From Chloroflexota bacterium (GTDB lineage: Bacteria > Chloroflexota > Anaerolineae > Promineifilales > Promineifilaceae), in NCBI GenBank assembly GCA_029559155.1, contig JAKQCM010000368.1, forward strand, positions 1-40,352: a DNA stretch of 40,352 nt, given 5' to 3'. How positions within the stretch are numbered: the stretch's first letter is position 1; each line of letters starts with the position of its first letter. The notes beneath the pieces are model-generated. The model saw only the letters and a program-made list of their open reading frames with translations, had not been told where the DNA came from and did no database searches. The position numbers were made by a program, and so were the translations under genes. Of this stretch, positions 26,573 to 34,180 are shown in pieces.

Positions 26573-26590
26573 ATTCATAAGGAAGGGAAA

Positions 26591-27049
26591 ATGACCATGA
26601 CGAAAAATTCAATCAGACGATTCACCAAAGCGGCGACAACCAGACATTTCATCATGCTGCTAGCCATGCTGTCTGTATTGATTCTGTTTGCAGTCGGCTG
26701 CAATGCCGGGCAGACAGGGGTGACGCCGCCGCCGGACTATCAGACGGTAGCGACGGTTGATCTCTCTGCTCAACCGCACGACGGAGCCGAAGTAGGACAA
26801 TTTACGCTGACGGAAACGGCCGTTGTCAACCTCTTTTACACCCTGCCCAACATCGACACAACCTATTTCGACCTCAGCCTGAGTGGGCCAAACGGCGACA
26901 ATCTGGTCATTCTGCGCAGCGAAACCTTTCGCACCGACGAGAATGGGGGTGGTTCGTGGGAACAGCGGCTGTCGCCTGGCGAATACCGGCTGCTGCTCAC
27001 TGCTCCCCAAACGTCTGGCACTTTATCGGTTTATGGGAACTATCAATGA
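26591..27049 (+). CDS. hypothetical lipoprotein
   Basis: The 152-residue protein has a basic N-terminus, a hydrophobic stretch and a lipobox FAVGC with the modified cysteine at 37. The mature domain is short and beta-rich with a GEYRLLLTA strand near its end, resembling small extracellular beta-sandwich domains in overall composition only. AAGGAAGGGA is just before the ATG; an ATG at 26597 is a close alternative. It lies in the run of membrane-related genes that includes the ABC-2 transporter. Function unknown. Confidence 0.75.
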   Translation: MTMTKNSIRRFTKAATTRHFIMLLAMLSVLILFAVGCNAGQTGVTPPPDYQTVATVDLSAQPHDGAEVGQFTLTETAVVNLFYTLPNIDTTYFDLSLSGPNGDNLVILRSETFRTDENGGGSWEQRLSPGEYRLLLTAPQTSGTLSVYGNYQ

Positions 27050-27081
27050 TCTCTTTCAGGGATAGGTTCGCGAGAATGACC

Positions 27082-27108
27082 GTAAGGGTTAGAGGCTCAA
27101 ACCCTTAC
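27082..27108. repeat. 9-bp inverted repeat between lipoprotein and small membrane gene
   Basis: GTAAGGGTT (27082-27090) and AACCCTTAC (27100-27108) form a perfect stem with a 9-nt loop, 17 bp before the next start codon and close to its ribosome site. There is no T-run. It may be an mRNA processing or translation-control hairpin. Confidence 0.45.
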
Positions 27109-27125
27109 AGTCTGAGAAAGGAAAC

Positions 27126-27326
27126 ATGGCACAAAAACAAACGAATCAGGGAAAAGCGCCAGCCGCATTATATGGTGGCCGGGGCATGGCAATTGGGGCA
27201 GGCCTGGGGTTGATCATGGGACTGCTCATGATCGACCAAATCGCGGTAGGTCTGGTCTTGGGCGTGGCGGCCGGTTTAGGCATTGGGAGCATGGTCGATT
27301 TACAAGCCGGCAAACGGGGGGAATAG
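27126..27326 (+). CDS. glycine-rich small membrane protein
   Basis: The 66-residue protein has two short glycine-rich hydrophobic helices (about 20-36 and 40-57) with small-residue spacing typical of glycine-zipper membrane proteins, and charged ends. Proteins of this type are widespread in bacteria and uncharacterised. It has a good AAAGGA ribosome site. It stops 5 bp before the ABC ATPase gene, which suggests it is made with the transporter. A bacteriocin-like peptide is an alternative, but there is no double-glycine leader. Confidence 0.7.
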   Translation: MAQKQTNQGKAPAALYGGRGMAIGAGLGLIMGLLMIDQIAVGLVLGVAAGLGIGSMVDLQAGKRGE

Positions 27327-27331
27327 CGGAA

Positions 27332-28297
27332 ATGGAAGGAATGGATACGGCCGTTATCCAAACCGACGGCCTCAGCAAACAATACAATGGCGTTCCCGTC
27401 CTCAATGGGCTGAATTTAAACGTACCGCAACATTCGATTTTTGGCTTTTTAGGACCAAACGGCGCGGGTAAAACCACAACCATGAAGCTGTTGTTGGGGC
27501 TGATTAAACCCAGCAGCGGCCACGGAACCGTGTTCGGTTACGATATTGTGGCGGACAGTCTGGCCATTCGCGCACGCATTGGCTACATGCCGCAGCAGCC
27601 TCTTTTTTACCCCTCCATGACCGCCCGTGAAACAGTCCACTTTACCGCCCGCTTCTTCTTCAAAGGGCCACAAGCCAAAATCGAAGAGCGTGTCAACGAA
27701 GTGCTTCATCTGGTCGGGTTGACCGACAAAGCCGACCGGCCGATTAAAAGCTTTTCAGGCGGCGAACGGCAGCGGTTGGGTCTGGCCCAGGCGCAAGTCA
27801 ACTACCCGGATTTGCTCATTCTGGATGAACCGGCCGCCGCCCTCGATCCCATTGGGCGGCACGATGTGCTGGTTATTATGGAAAAGCTGCGCAAATACGC
27901 CACCGTGTTCTACTCCACTCACATTCTGGACGACGTGCAGCAGGTCAGCGATACGGTGGCCATTCTGAACGAAGGCAAATTGATCTCCCAAGGACCCATC
28001 GAACACCTGCTGAACGGCGAAGGCCAGACAATTTATACCGTCGCCTTGCACGGCAATCTGGCGGCAGCGCGGGCGCGGGTGGAGCAAGAACCCTGGGTTG
28101 AGCAGGTGACGACGCTAGCCCAAAATGGTCAGACGATCTGGCAGGTGGCCGTGGCGGATGAGGCGGTGGCCGAAGCAAAGCTGCTGCGCCTGCTGCTGGC
28201 AGACGATCACACCGTTGTGACCGCCTTTGGGCGCAAAAAAGTGGAATTAGAAGAAGCGTTCATGGCGTTGGTAAAAGGAGACAACCATGACCAGTAA
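27332..28297 (+). CDS. ABC-2 type transporter ATP-binding protein
   Basis: The 321-residue ATPase has Walker A GPNGAGKTTT (about 42-51), Q-loop YMPQQ, signature SGGERQRLG (about 143), Walker B LLILDEPAAALDP (about 162) and H-loop STHIL. This is a fully canonical exporter ATPase of the ABC-2/NatA-like class, with a C-terminal about 90-residue extension usual for this class. It overlaps the permease gene by 11 bp. The start may be ATG 27332 or ATG 27341. It probably exports or provides resistance to a hydrophobic or peptide substrate, or supports membrane-protein maturation. No substrate is indicated. Confidence 0.92.
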   Translation: MEGMDTAVIQTDGLSKQYNGVPVLNGLNLNVPQHSIFGFLGPNGAGKTTTMKLLLGLIKPSSGHGTVFGYDIVADSLAIRARIGYMPQQPLFYPSMTARETVHFTARFFFKGPQAKIEERVNEVLHLVGLTDKADRPIKSFSGGERQRLGLAQAQVNYPDLLILDEPAAALDPIGRHDVLVIMEKLRKYATVFYSTHILDDVQQVSDTVAILNEGKLISQGPIEHLLNGEGQTIYTVALHGNLAAARARVEQEPWVEQVTTLAQNGQTIWQVAVADEAVAEAKLLRLLLADDHTVVTAFGRKKVELEEAFMALVKGDNHDQ

Positions 28298-29090
28298 TGC
28301 GGAGTTTGAGATGGTGGAGGGAAACGGCCGTTTCCGGGGCTTCACCAATTTGCTAGAACGAGAAAACCAGAAATGGTGGCCTGCACGCCGTGCCCTGGCC
28401 CGGGCTGCCCTGTGGGTCGTTTTGCTCAATGGCATCCTGGCCGTGTCACTCTTTGTTTTCCCTACCCTCACGGATCCCAACGGCAATTCGGTGATGGACG
28501 AAGACCCATTACAAATGAGCAGCCAGCTTTTCACAGGGCTTGCGGCCGTCGGCCTGGCTATCGGCGTCATTGTCGCCATGCAAGATAGCATCATCGAAGA
28601 AATCCAGCTGGGGACGGCCGCCTGGGTACTTTCCAAACCCATCTCGCGCATGGCTTTTGTCTCCGCCAAGCTCATGGCCAATGTGATCGGGCTGTTGTAC
28701 CTGATGGTTTTGCCGTCAGGGCTGGCGGCATATGGCTTGTTTTGGCTGTATGAGCCGGGCGCATACACCTGGAGCCAATTTGCCGGCATGATGGCCGTGA
28801 TTACGCTTCACGCCTTCTTTTATCTGACGTTGGCGCTGCTGTTAGGCACGCTAACCACAAAACGCAGCATATTGTTGGCAGTGACTTTAGGCTCGCTGCT
28901 GGGCGGCGGCATGGTGCCGGTGAAAGCGCTGGTGCAGATTTCGCCCTGGCAACTACAGCAGGTAGGGCTGATGCTGCTGTTTGACATGCCCCTTGACAGC
29001 CTGGCATGGACGATGCTTGGGGCAACGGCCGTTTGGTGCCTCCTTTTCCTGGTCACCGCCGTGTGGCAGTTTGAACGGGCGGAATTCTAA
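28287..29090 (+). CDS. ABC-2 type transporter permease
   Basis: The 267-residue protein has about six TM helices (around 42-62, 80-100, 125-157, 166-190, 195-215 and 238-260) and a long N-terminal cytoplasmic segment, fitting ABC-2 permeases that pair with the overlapping ATPase. The stretch around LGTAAWVLSKPISRMAFVSAK is typical of this superfamily's second-to-third helix connection. AAAGGAG precedes the ATG at 28287, which lies inside the end of the ATPase gene, so translation is coupled. ACGGCCGT words inside the gene encode NGR and TAV. Confidence 0.88.
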   Translation: MTSNAEFEMVEGNGRFRGFTNLLERENQKWWPARRALARAALWVVLLNGILAVSLFVFPTLTDPNGNSVMDEDPLQMSSQLFTGLAAVGLAIGVIVAMQDSIIEEIQLGTAAWVLSKPISRMAFVSAKLMANVIGLLYLMVLPSGLAAYGLFWLYEPGAYTWSQFAGMMAVITLHAFFYLTLALLLGTLTTKRSILLAVTLGSLLGGGMVPVKALVQISPWQLQQVGLMLLFDMPLDSLAWTMLGATAVWCLLFLVTAVWQFERAEF

Positions 29091-29217
29091 GCAACCGTTG
29101 ACGTTTAACTTCCGCAAGATTTGTCGATTCTTAAAACCACCGACTAATCCTTGCCCGACTACCAATTACCTTGAGCGAATAAACCCATTCAACCAAGACT
29201 TTCAACAGGTGACAAAC

Positions 29218-29808
29218 ATGAACCAAAACACAATGACCCTAACCCAAGCTTTTCAAGAAGTTAGCGCCAATTCGGCCGGCGGCGCGCCCTTTTTAATTGC
29301 CTACGGCGCAACCTTTATCGCCTGTGGCATTTTATCTTTTGTGCTGCCAGCAGAAACGGCCGCGTTGCTCATCATGTTTCAGGGTGGGCTGGCGCTGCCG
29401 GCGGCCTTTTGGCTGGAGCGCATAATTGGTTGGGGGCGCATGGCTGCAGACAACCCGCTGCGGACTCTGTCTGGCTTGCTGGCGGCGTCGCAGGCCTTGT
29501 GGCTGCCAGCTCTTTTTGTGGCCTACACCCTCAACCCGCGATCTCTGCCCGTCATTATGGCCGGGTTGGGCGGAGCCCATTTCCTGCCCTACGTCTGGCT
29601 GCACCGCACGCGTCTTTATGGGGCGCTGGCTGTGGCCCTTTCTCTGGGCGCATTTGGGCTACAGCTTGTTTTAGGACCAGCGGCGTTTCACATCATTTTG
29701 TTTTACGTCGGCCTCATTTACTGGCTGGCAGCGCCGCTGATGTACCGACACGCCGCGCAGCTGGTGGTCAAGGGGGGGAATACGGCCGTTCTCCCCCACA
29801 CACCCTGA
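29218..29808 (+). CDS. DUF7010-like integral membrane protein
   Basis: The 196-residue protein has six predicted TM helices. It has an N-terminal QAFQEVSANSAGGAPFLIAY segment and a LPYVWLHRTRLYG motif that I associate with DUF7010, a family of unknown function. The ATG at 29218 follows AGGTGA; a much longer in-frame start at 28981 lies inside the permease gene and is rejected. A 127-bp gap separates it from the permease. Family assignment is tentative. Confidence 0.68.
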   Translation: MNQNTMTLTQAFQEVSANSAGGAPFLIAYGATFIACGILSFVLPAETAALLIMFQGGLALPAAFWLERIIGWGRMAADNPLRTLSGLLAASQALWLPALFVAYTLNPRSLPVIMAGLGGAHFLPYVWLHRTRLYGALAVALSLGAFGLQLVLGPAAFHIILFYVGLIYWLAAPLMYRHAAQLVVKGGNTAVLPHTP

Positions 29809-29851
29809 TTCAATTTTATATTTTCAACCCACAACAAAAGGATTTGTCAGC

Positions 29852-30604
29852 ATGGACCACATTCTATTTCCCGAACGTCATCCTTATTGGGCATCTGTAT
29901 TGCTCTTCCTGGCAGCCATCATCATTTTTTTGGCGGCAGGCGCCATCTTTGCTCTGTTGGCCCTGCCATCGGCTGCTCTGTATATCCTCGCCTTTGGCGC
30001 GCTTGCAGCCGTATGCGCCGTCTTGCTAACCAAAAACAGGTGGTGGCGAGAGATTGGATTTCGGGCGCCGTATGAGCGGCGGCTGTTGTGGCTCTTTTGG
30101 CTGCCATTTGTGCCGGTAATTGGGAATCTGCTCGACGGCCTCAGCGTAACAGACCCAAAACAAATCATGCTCTTTTTTGTGATGGCCGTCCTCTCCGGTT
30201 TTGTAGAAGAAATACTGTTTCGTGGTCTGATTTTGCGCGCGCTGCTGCCCACCGGCATCTGGCGGGCAGCGCTGCTCTCGGCGGTTTTATTTGGCGGGAT
30301 GCATATGCTCAATGCCTTGTCCATTTCCAGTCCGGCCTATGCCCTGCTGCAGGTTGGCTACGCGGCGGCCATCGGTTTTGCCTATGCGGCGCTGGTCATT
30401 CGCACCGGAGCCATCTGGCCGCTGATTTTGGCGCACTTTCTCACAAATTTTGCCGGATTCCTTGCGGCTGGCGGCGCGGGATCCGATGGCCCGGTAGCTG
30501 TGCGCGAGTTCGCGTTTGCGGCTGCCTACATCATTCTTTTTAGCGCTTACGGCGTTTTTCTGCTGCGCGCCGGCAGAGCCGAGGCAAGTCCGGCGGTGTC
30601 CTGA
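29852..30604 (+). CDS. CPBP-family intramembrane metalloprotease
   Basis: The 250-residue protein has about eight TM helices and all conserved CPBP/Abi motifs: EE119-120 in VEEILFRG (EExxxR), His151 in GGMHML and His195 in LAHFLTN. The family cleaves or processes prenylated or membrane peptides, and in bacteria often accompanies bacteriocin immunity or exporter genes. An ABC-2 exporter lies two genes upstream. AAAAGGA lies about 10 bases before the ATG at 29852. The C-terminus is not truncated. Confidence 0.9.
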   Translation: MDHILFPERHPYWASVLLFLAAIIIFLAAGAIFALLALPSAALYILAFGALAAVCAVLLTKNRWWREIGFRAPYERRLLWLFWLPFVPVIGNLLDGLSVTDPKQIMLFFVMAVLSGFVEEILFRGLILRALLPTGIWRAALLSAVLFGGMHMLNALSISSPAYALLQVGYAAAIGFAYAALVIRTGAIWPLILAHFLTNFAGFLAAGGAGSDGPVAVREFAFAAAYIILFSAYGVFLLRAGRAEASPAVS

Positions 30605-30618
30605 AGCCCCAGAAGCGA

Positions 30619-30658
30619 CTGGCCATCTGACCAGGTGATTGTCTCCTAAGATGGCCAG
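30619..30658. repeat. 10-bp inverted repeat after the CPBP gene
   Basis: CTGGCCATCT (30619-30628) and AGATGGCCAG (30649-30658) form a perfect stem around a 20-nt loop, 15 bp after the protease stop. The following sequence shares GCTCTC and CCTGATGTGTCTG with the terminator region at 25341. There is no T-run, so termination is uncertain. Confidence 0.5.
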
Positions 30659-30734
30659 GGCAAAGGCTCTCTAACTGCCTGATGTGTCTGAAGGGCGTCG
30701 GGTTTATAGTTCAGGCATTGAGGTGATAACAGCG

Positions 30735-31091
30735 ATGAACACAAAGGTATTGTTAGCCGATGATCAGATGAAAGTTCGTTCAGCTTTGCGCTTGTTGCTG
30801 GAGCAAGAATCTGATTTTGTGGTTTCTGGCGAAACGGCCGATGCCACCGGCCTGCTGCTGGCAGTAACAGAAAAGGAACCTGATTTGCTGCTGCTAGATT
30901 GGGAGCTGCCCGGACTGCCTACCGCGCAACTGCTGCGGCTGCTGAAATACGAACGGCCGTCTCTCAAAATCATCGCCATGAGCAGCCACCCGGAAGTAGA
31001 ACAGCAGGTAATCAACGCAGGCGCGCACGCTTTTTTGAGCAAGAGCGTTACCCCGGAAACTGTGTTAGCCGTTATCAGAAGTTTAGCATAA
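30735..31091 (+). CDS. single-domain response regulator (receiver only)
   Basis: The 118-residue protein is a receiver without output domain: ADDQ acidic pair near residue 9, phosphoacceptor Asp55 in LLLDWELPG, Ser in place of Thr (IAMSS) and Lys near 105 in FLSKS. Like the receiver at 18389 it has NarL-type sequence but stops after the last helix. No kinase is adjacent. GAGGTG lies 11 bases before ATG 30735. The small membrane protein gene begins 20 bp downstream, so the two are probably one unit. Confidence 0.85.
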   Translation: MNTKVLLADDQMKVRSALRLLLEQESDFVVSGETADATGLLLAVTEKEPDLLLLDWELPGLPTAQLLRLLKYERPSLKIIAMSSHPEVEQQVINAGAHAFLSKSVTPETVLAVIRSLA

Positions 31092-31111
31092 CCGATAAGG
31101 GGGTGAAGATC

Positions 31112-31372
31112 ATGAAACTTTTTGCCACCGAAACGGCCGAGAAACGGCCGTCCGCCGCCCCAATCCTGGTTACTTTTTTAGCCGCGCTGGCCCTCATCCT
31201 GTTGGCGGGCGCGAACCTGTTCGTTTGGCAAAGCCCGATCGGGCAGGCGGTATGGGTTGTGGGCAAACTGTTTTTCCATCTCGTCCCGCCTATCGTTTGG
31301 CTGGGCGGCTTCCTGGTGGCGGCTTTTTGGCTGGCTCTGCTCACAAGCGTATGGCGTCGACAAGCGCCGTAG
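31112..31372 (+). CDS. small two-helix membrane protein
   Basis: The 86-residue protein has two hydrophobic helices (about 17-35 and 54-80) with short charged ends. The start at 31112 has AAGGGGGTGA upstream. The last codons (the sequence ending WRRQAP) and the TAG lie in the first and second unit of a 19-bp tandem repeat, so the current C-terminus may have been created by that repeat. No family is recognised. It follows a receiver gene and closes the plus-strand run. Confidence 0.65.
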   Translation: MKLFATETAEKRPSAAPILVTFLAALALILLAGANLFVWQSPIGQAVWVVGKLFFHLVPPIVWLGGFLVAAFWLALLTSVWRRQAP

Positions 31373-31443
31373 GCGTCGACAAGCGCCGTTGGCGTCGACA
31401 AGCGCCGTAGGCGTCGACCAGCGCCGTAGGCATCGACCAGCGC
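31353..31443. repeat. 19-bp tandem repeat, five copies
   Basis: Units beginning GGCGTCGACAAGCGCCGTA start at 31353, 31372, 31391, 31410 and 31429. The last two units share a single A-to-C change, and the last also carries a G-to-A change. The array begins inside the end of the small membrane protein gene and stops at the end of the convergent lipase-like gene. Each unit contains GGCG and CGCC arms around TCGACAAG, so it can form a small hairpin. Confidence 0.9.
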
Positions 31444-32631
31444 TTATTGTCCCTCGTTAAGCGGAAGGCGGCGAAACCAGTCATCATCCATTTGTGGCGT
31501 GGAACGGCCGTCTTCCCCATCTGGCCCTAAATCCTGAACCCAATAAAAAGGCTGACCCATCATCTCCGCCAACCGCTCGGTGGGCGTGCTGGCCATTGGC
31601 CCTTGTTCGCCCGTAGGCAAACAAGCCGCCGACAACTCGTCTGGCGCGCATTCACGGGGCGGTGGCGAACCATAAGACAAGAAGTACACCTGCCAGGCCG
31701 CATCGTGGCGGCACACCTGATCGAGAGAGCTGCAAAATTCCGGCGACAACTCGGCAAAGACGACCTGGGCTTGAAACTGGGGGACATCTTCGCCGCGCAG
31801 CGTTTCTGCCGTCAGCAAAGAAGAATGGTACCACTCCACGGTAACGTCACGCGGCAATAATTTTTGCTGAATTTCCTGCCGGATCACTGTGCCTGTTTCC
31901 TGACCGTCCAGATACGATTTGGGAAACGGGGACCAGAACGGATCGAGTAAAGCCAGCCGCGACGGCAGCAAATTGGAGGAGATTTCGCCGTCTTCGAGGC
32001 CATCGACCAGTTGGAGAGCCAGACGCACAGCCATCTGGTTACCCAGAGAATGTCCGGCCAATCTAATTTCAGGGCCAGAGTAATCGCGCAGCGCGTCTAC
32101 ATAGGCTTCGTAAAAAAGCCGCGCGGCGCTGACTGTCGGCATTCCTTCGGTGTGATAATTGCCGGCCGCATCCCGGTAGCGCATTGCCGCTTCCTGGTCG
32201 GCCGTCCAGATTTTGTCTTCGGCCACCCAGACCAGGTCTTCATCGGCGAATGGATGCCAGTAAAAGATGCCCACGTTCCAGCCTGCCTCAACCCAGGCAG
32301 CAGCCAAATCCAAATGGTAGTCGATGCCTCGGGTTTCATCGGTTAGCGCCATCATGAACGTGGGTGGCGTGGCTACCTGGTTCGGCAGCCAGCCGTGAAC
32401 AAAGATGATGGTTGGCTGGCGGGGATTGTAGTATGGATTTGATTGGCCGGAAACTGCTTTTTGGGAACGGCCGTCAGCCCCAAACCAGACCAGCCCATAA
32501 TCCGGATCACCTGTTGGGACAGCTTCACCAGGGGCCTGGTTGCGCAGAAAAATCGCCGCCAACGCGACCCCAGCAATCAGCGCCAGCGCCACAAGGACGC
32601 CGCGCAGGTGTTGTTTGAGGAAAGAGTTCAT
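31444..32631 (-). CDS. secreted or membrane-anchored lipase-like alpha/beta hydrolase
   Basis: The 395-residue protein has a hydrophobic N-terminal helix (about 10-30), then an alpha/beta hydrolase domain. The oxyanion strand is TIIFVHGW and the nucleophile elbow is GHSLGNQ, as in lipases that act on lipids or large esters. The region after the elbow is longer than in the hydrolases at 13.7-16.8 kb and cysteine-containing (CSS, CRH, REC, SAAC), suggesting disulfides outside the cytoplasm. The ATG at 32631 is used, though an upstream TTG is in frame and no strong ribosome site is present. Its stop abuts the 19-bp tandem repeat. It lies 111 bp after another minus-strand hydrolase. Confidence 0.75.
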   Translation of the reverse strand: MNSFLKQHLRGVLVALALIAGVALAAIFLRNQAPGEAVPTGDPDYGLVWFGADGRSQKAVSGQSNPYYNPRQPTIIFVHGWLPNQVATPPTFMMALTDETRGIDYHLDLAAAWVEAGWNVGIFYWHPFADEDLVWVAEDKIWTADQEAAMRYRDAAGNYHTEGMPTVSAARLFYEAYVDALRDYSGPEIRLAGHSLGNQMAVRLALQLVDGLEDGEISSNLLPSRLALLDPFWSPFPKSYLDGQETGTVIRQEIQQKLLPRDVTVEWYHSSLLTAETLRGEDVPQFQAQVVFAELSPEFCSSLDQVCRHDAAWQVYFLSYGSPPPRECAPDELSAACLPTGEQGPMASTPTERLAEMMGQPFYWVQDLGPDGEDGRSTPQMDDDWFRRLPLNEGQ

Positions 32632-32741
32632 TTTCAAGCAGTTACTCAGGGGAAGGTACAAAAAAAGACATCGGCCGCCATCCCCTGCGCGGCGTCGCGG
32701 TTAATCTGGGCAAAAGATCCCCAATCTGCCCAAAACCTGCC

Positions 32742-33722
32742 TCATTTTTGCAGGGGCGCTTCGCCCAACAGGTCTAGCATGGCGGCATAAACCGCATCTG
32801 CGTGCGGGTTAGAAGTGCGGTCGATGGAGTTGTGCGGGTAGCCTAATTCTTTGGCAAAAACAAACCGCACAGGCGCCGCCCCGGCTGCCTGCCAGAGGTC
32901 GGTCAATTCGTCTGTGCGCCTGTTATTAACGGTGGTGTCGTTGTCGTTGGTGATGACGATGATGTTGGGAACGGCCGTTCCCCCTGCCGCCGCCTGTTCA
33001 AAAAGTGACTTGCCAAACAACATGGCATTGGCCACGCCCCTTGTGGACTGCCCGCGGTACACATGCTCCCGCTGCGGTTCCGATGGAGCCGTCAAACTCA
33101 TATTCGGCGCTCTGGAGGCGAAATTTAGCAGGAGATAATCCACAAATTTTGGCAGCCGGCCAATGCCATACATGGGCGAGATAGACATCACCCGGGCCAC
33201 ATCCGGCCGATTCTGCGCAATCCAGGAAGCAACCGATCCACCGACAGACAGCCCAATGACGTGAACCTCCTCTCCCAACCCGGCGGCAATGTCGATGGTA
33301 TCATCGGAGTAATCACGCATAAGCTCTGGCGTGGCGTAGCGCAGCTCGCCAACGGACCCGCTGGCCAGGCCATGATAGGGCATGCGCAAAATAAGGACGT
33401 TGTAGCCTCGATCGTAGAGCATTTGCCCAAAATCAACCCATTGAAAAGGCGAATTGGTCCAACCGTGAATCAATACGTAGACCTTTTCGGTTGGCTGACC
33501 GTGCGTCATCAGCACAGACGCAGATTTGGGACTCATCAAAATGCCTTGTTCGGCGGCAACGGCCGTTTCAAAACGAGCTATCGCCTCATCATAACTGGCT
33601 GCCGGATTCGGCGACGATGGCAATTCAGGCACAGAAACCGGAATCAGTCCCACGACCAGGAAGATGCCCAATAAAACAACCAGGACAATACCAATGATTT
33701 TCAATACTTTTTTAACCATCAT
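32742..33722 (-). CDS. membrane-anchored alpha/beta hydrolase
   Basis: The 326-residue protein has an N-terminal hydrophobic helix (about 6-28) and a hydrolase core with oxyanion region VLIHGWTNSP, nucleophile elbow GLSVGG, Asp in ITNDNDTTVN and His in YPHNSID. This resembles carboxylesterase or monoacylglycerol-lipase-type enzymes. Two consecutive ATGs (33722 and 33719) follow GAGGG; the second has better spacing. It is the fourth or fifth membrane-anchored hydrolase in the window. Confidence 0.82.
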   Translation of the reverse strand: MMVKKVLKIIGIVLVVLLGIFLVVGLIPVSVPELPSSPNPAASYDEAIARFETAVAAEQGILMSPKSASVLMTHGQPTEKVYVLIHGWTNSPFQWVDFGQMLYDRGYNVLILRMPYHGLASGSVGELRYATPELMRDYSDDTIDIAAGLGEEVHVIGLSVGGSVASWIAQNRPDVARVMSISPMYGIGRLPKFVDYLLLNFASRAPNMSLTAPSEPQREHVYRGQSTRGVANAMLFGKSLFEQAAAGGTAVPNIIVITNDNDTTVNNRRTDELTDLWQAAGAAPVRFVFAKELGYPHNSIDRTSNPHADAVYAAMLDLLGEAPLQK

Positions 33723-34001
33723 ATCCCTCGTTTAGTCGCCATTCAGCGGCAGACCGTGCTTGTTTGTGAGCGCAATGTGTAATTGATAATTGGCTGCAGG
33801 CAGTCACTCGTTATTGTAGTACCGAACAAACCACACGACGACTAAACGTCGTCTTCTTGATATTTAGAATCCAGCTCTTGATATTTTTTCCCCAATGGCC
33901 TGTCACATTCAAATTTAAGAGTTGACGAAAAGCCCTGTTACCATAGTCCTATGTTCAAAGGCGCAATTATACTACCGGAATAGCTGAGCAACGCCTTGGT
34001 T

Positions 34002-34030
34002 TTGGGGGTTTAGGGGAGAATACGTATAAT
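34002..34030 (+). promoter_or_regulatory. candidate promoter of the methyltransferase gene
   Basis: TTGGGG (34002-34007) and a perfect TATAAT (34025-34030) are separated by 17 bp. Transcription would start near 34037, about 145 nt before the ATG at 34181. The -35 is imperfect. Confidence 0.45.
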
Positions 34031-34121
34031 GTATCTCATCTGTTGGTAAGAATCCTGTGGCCGATATGCTATGAACTGAAACGCTGAGGAACCGGCTAAG
34101 AGTAACTTCCCATTTTTTTAT

Positions 34122-34136
34122 AGATTGGACCAATCT
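34122..34136. repeat. AGATTGGACCAATCT palindrome
   Basis: This is a perfect 15-bp palindrome directly after a T-run (34113-34119) and 45 bp before the methyltransferase start. It is the same family as the terminal repeats at 13438/13642 and the palindrome at 15859. Confidence 0.65.
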
Positions 34137-34180
34137 GCGCCAGGCAATTTCCAGACCGGTTACTAAAGAAGATAAAAACA

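Larger units (their letters stand above)
33723..34180. other. 458-bp intergenic stretch between divergent genes
   Basis: No gene is supported. The region contains a candidate plus-strand promoter (34002-34030), a short ACGACG/CGTCGT inverted repeat (33835-33852) and a dispersed palindrome at 34122. The sequence after that palindrome (34137-34163) matches the sequence right after the element end at 13657-13681. Confidence 0.6.

Noticed and set aside
28981-29217. Long N-terminal extension of the DUF7010-like protein
   Set aside because: It overlaps the permease gene in another frame and a good ribosome site precedes ATG 29218.
31353-31443. CRISPR array
   Set aside because: The units are directly adjacent, 19 bp long and without spacers.
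33922-33947. TTGACG/CATAGT promoter
   Set aside because: Spacing of 14 bp is too short for a normal sigma-70 promoter.
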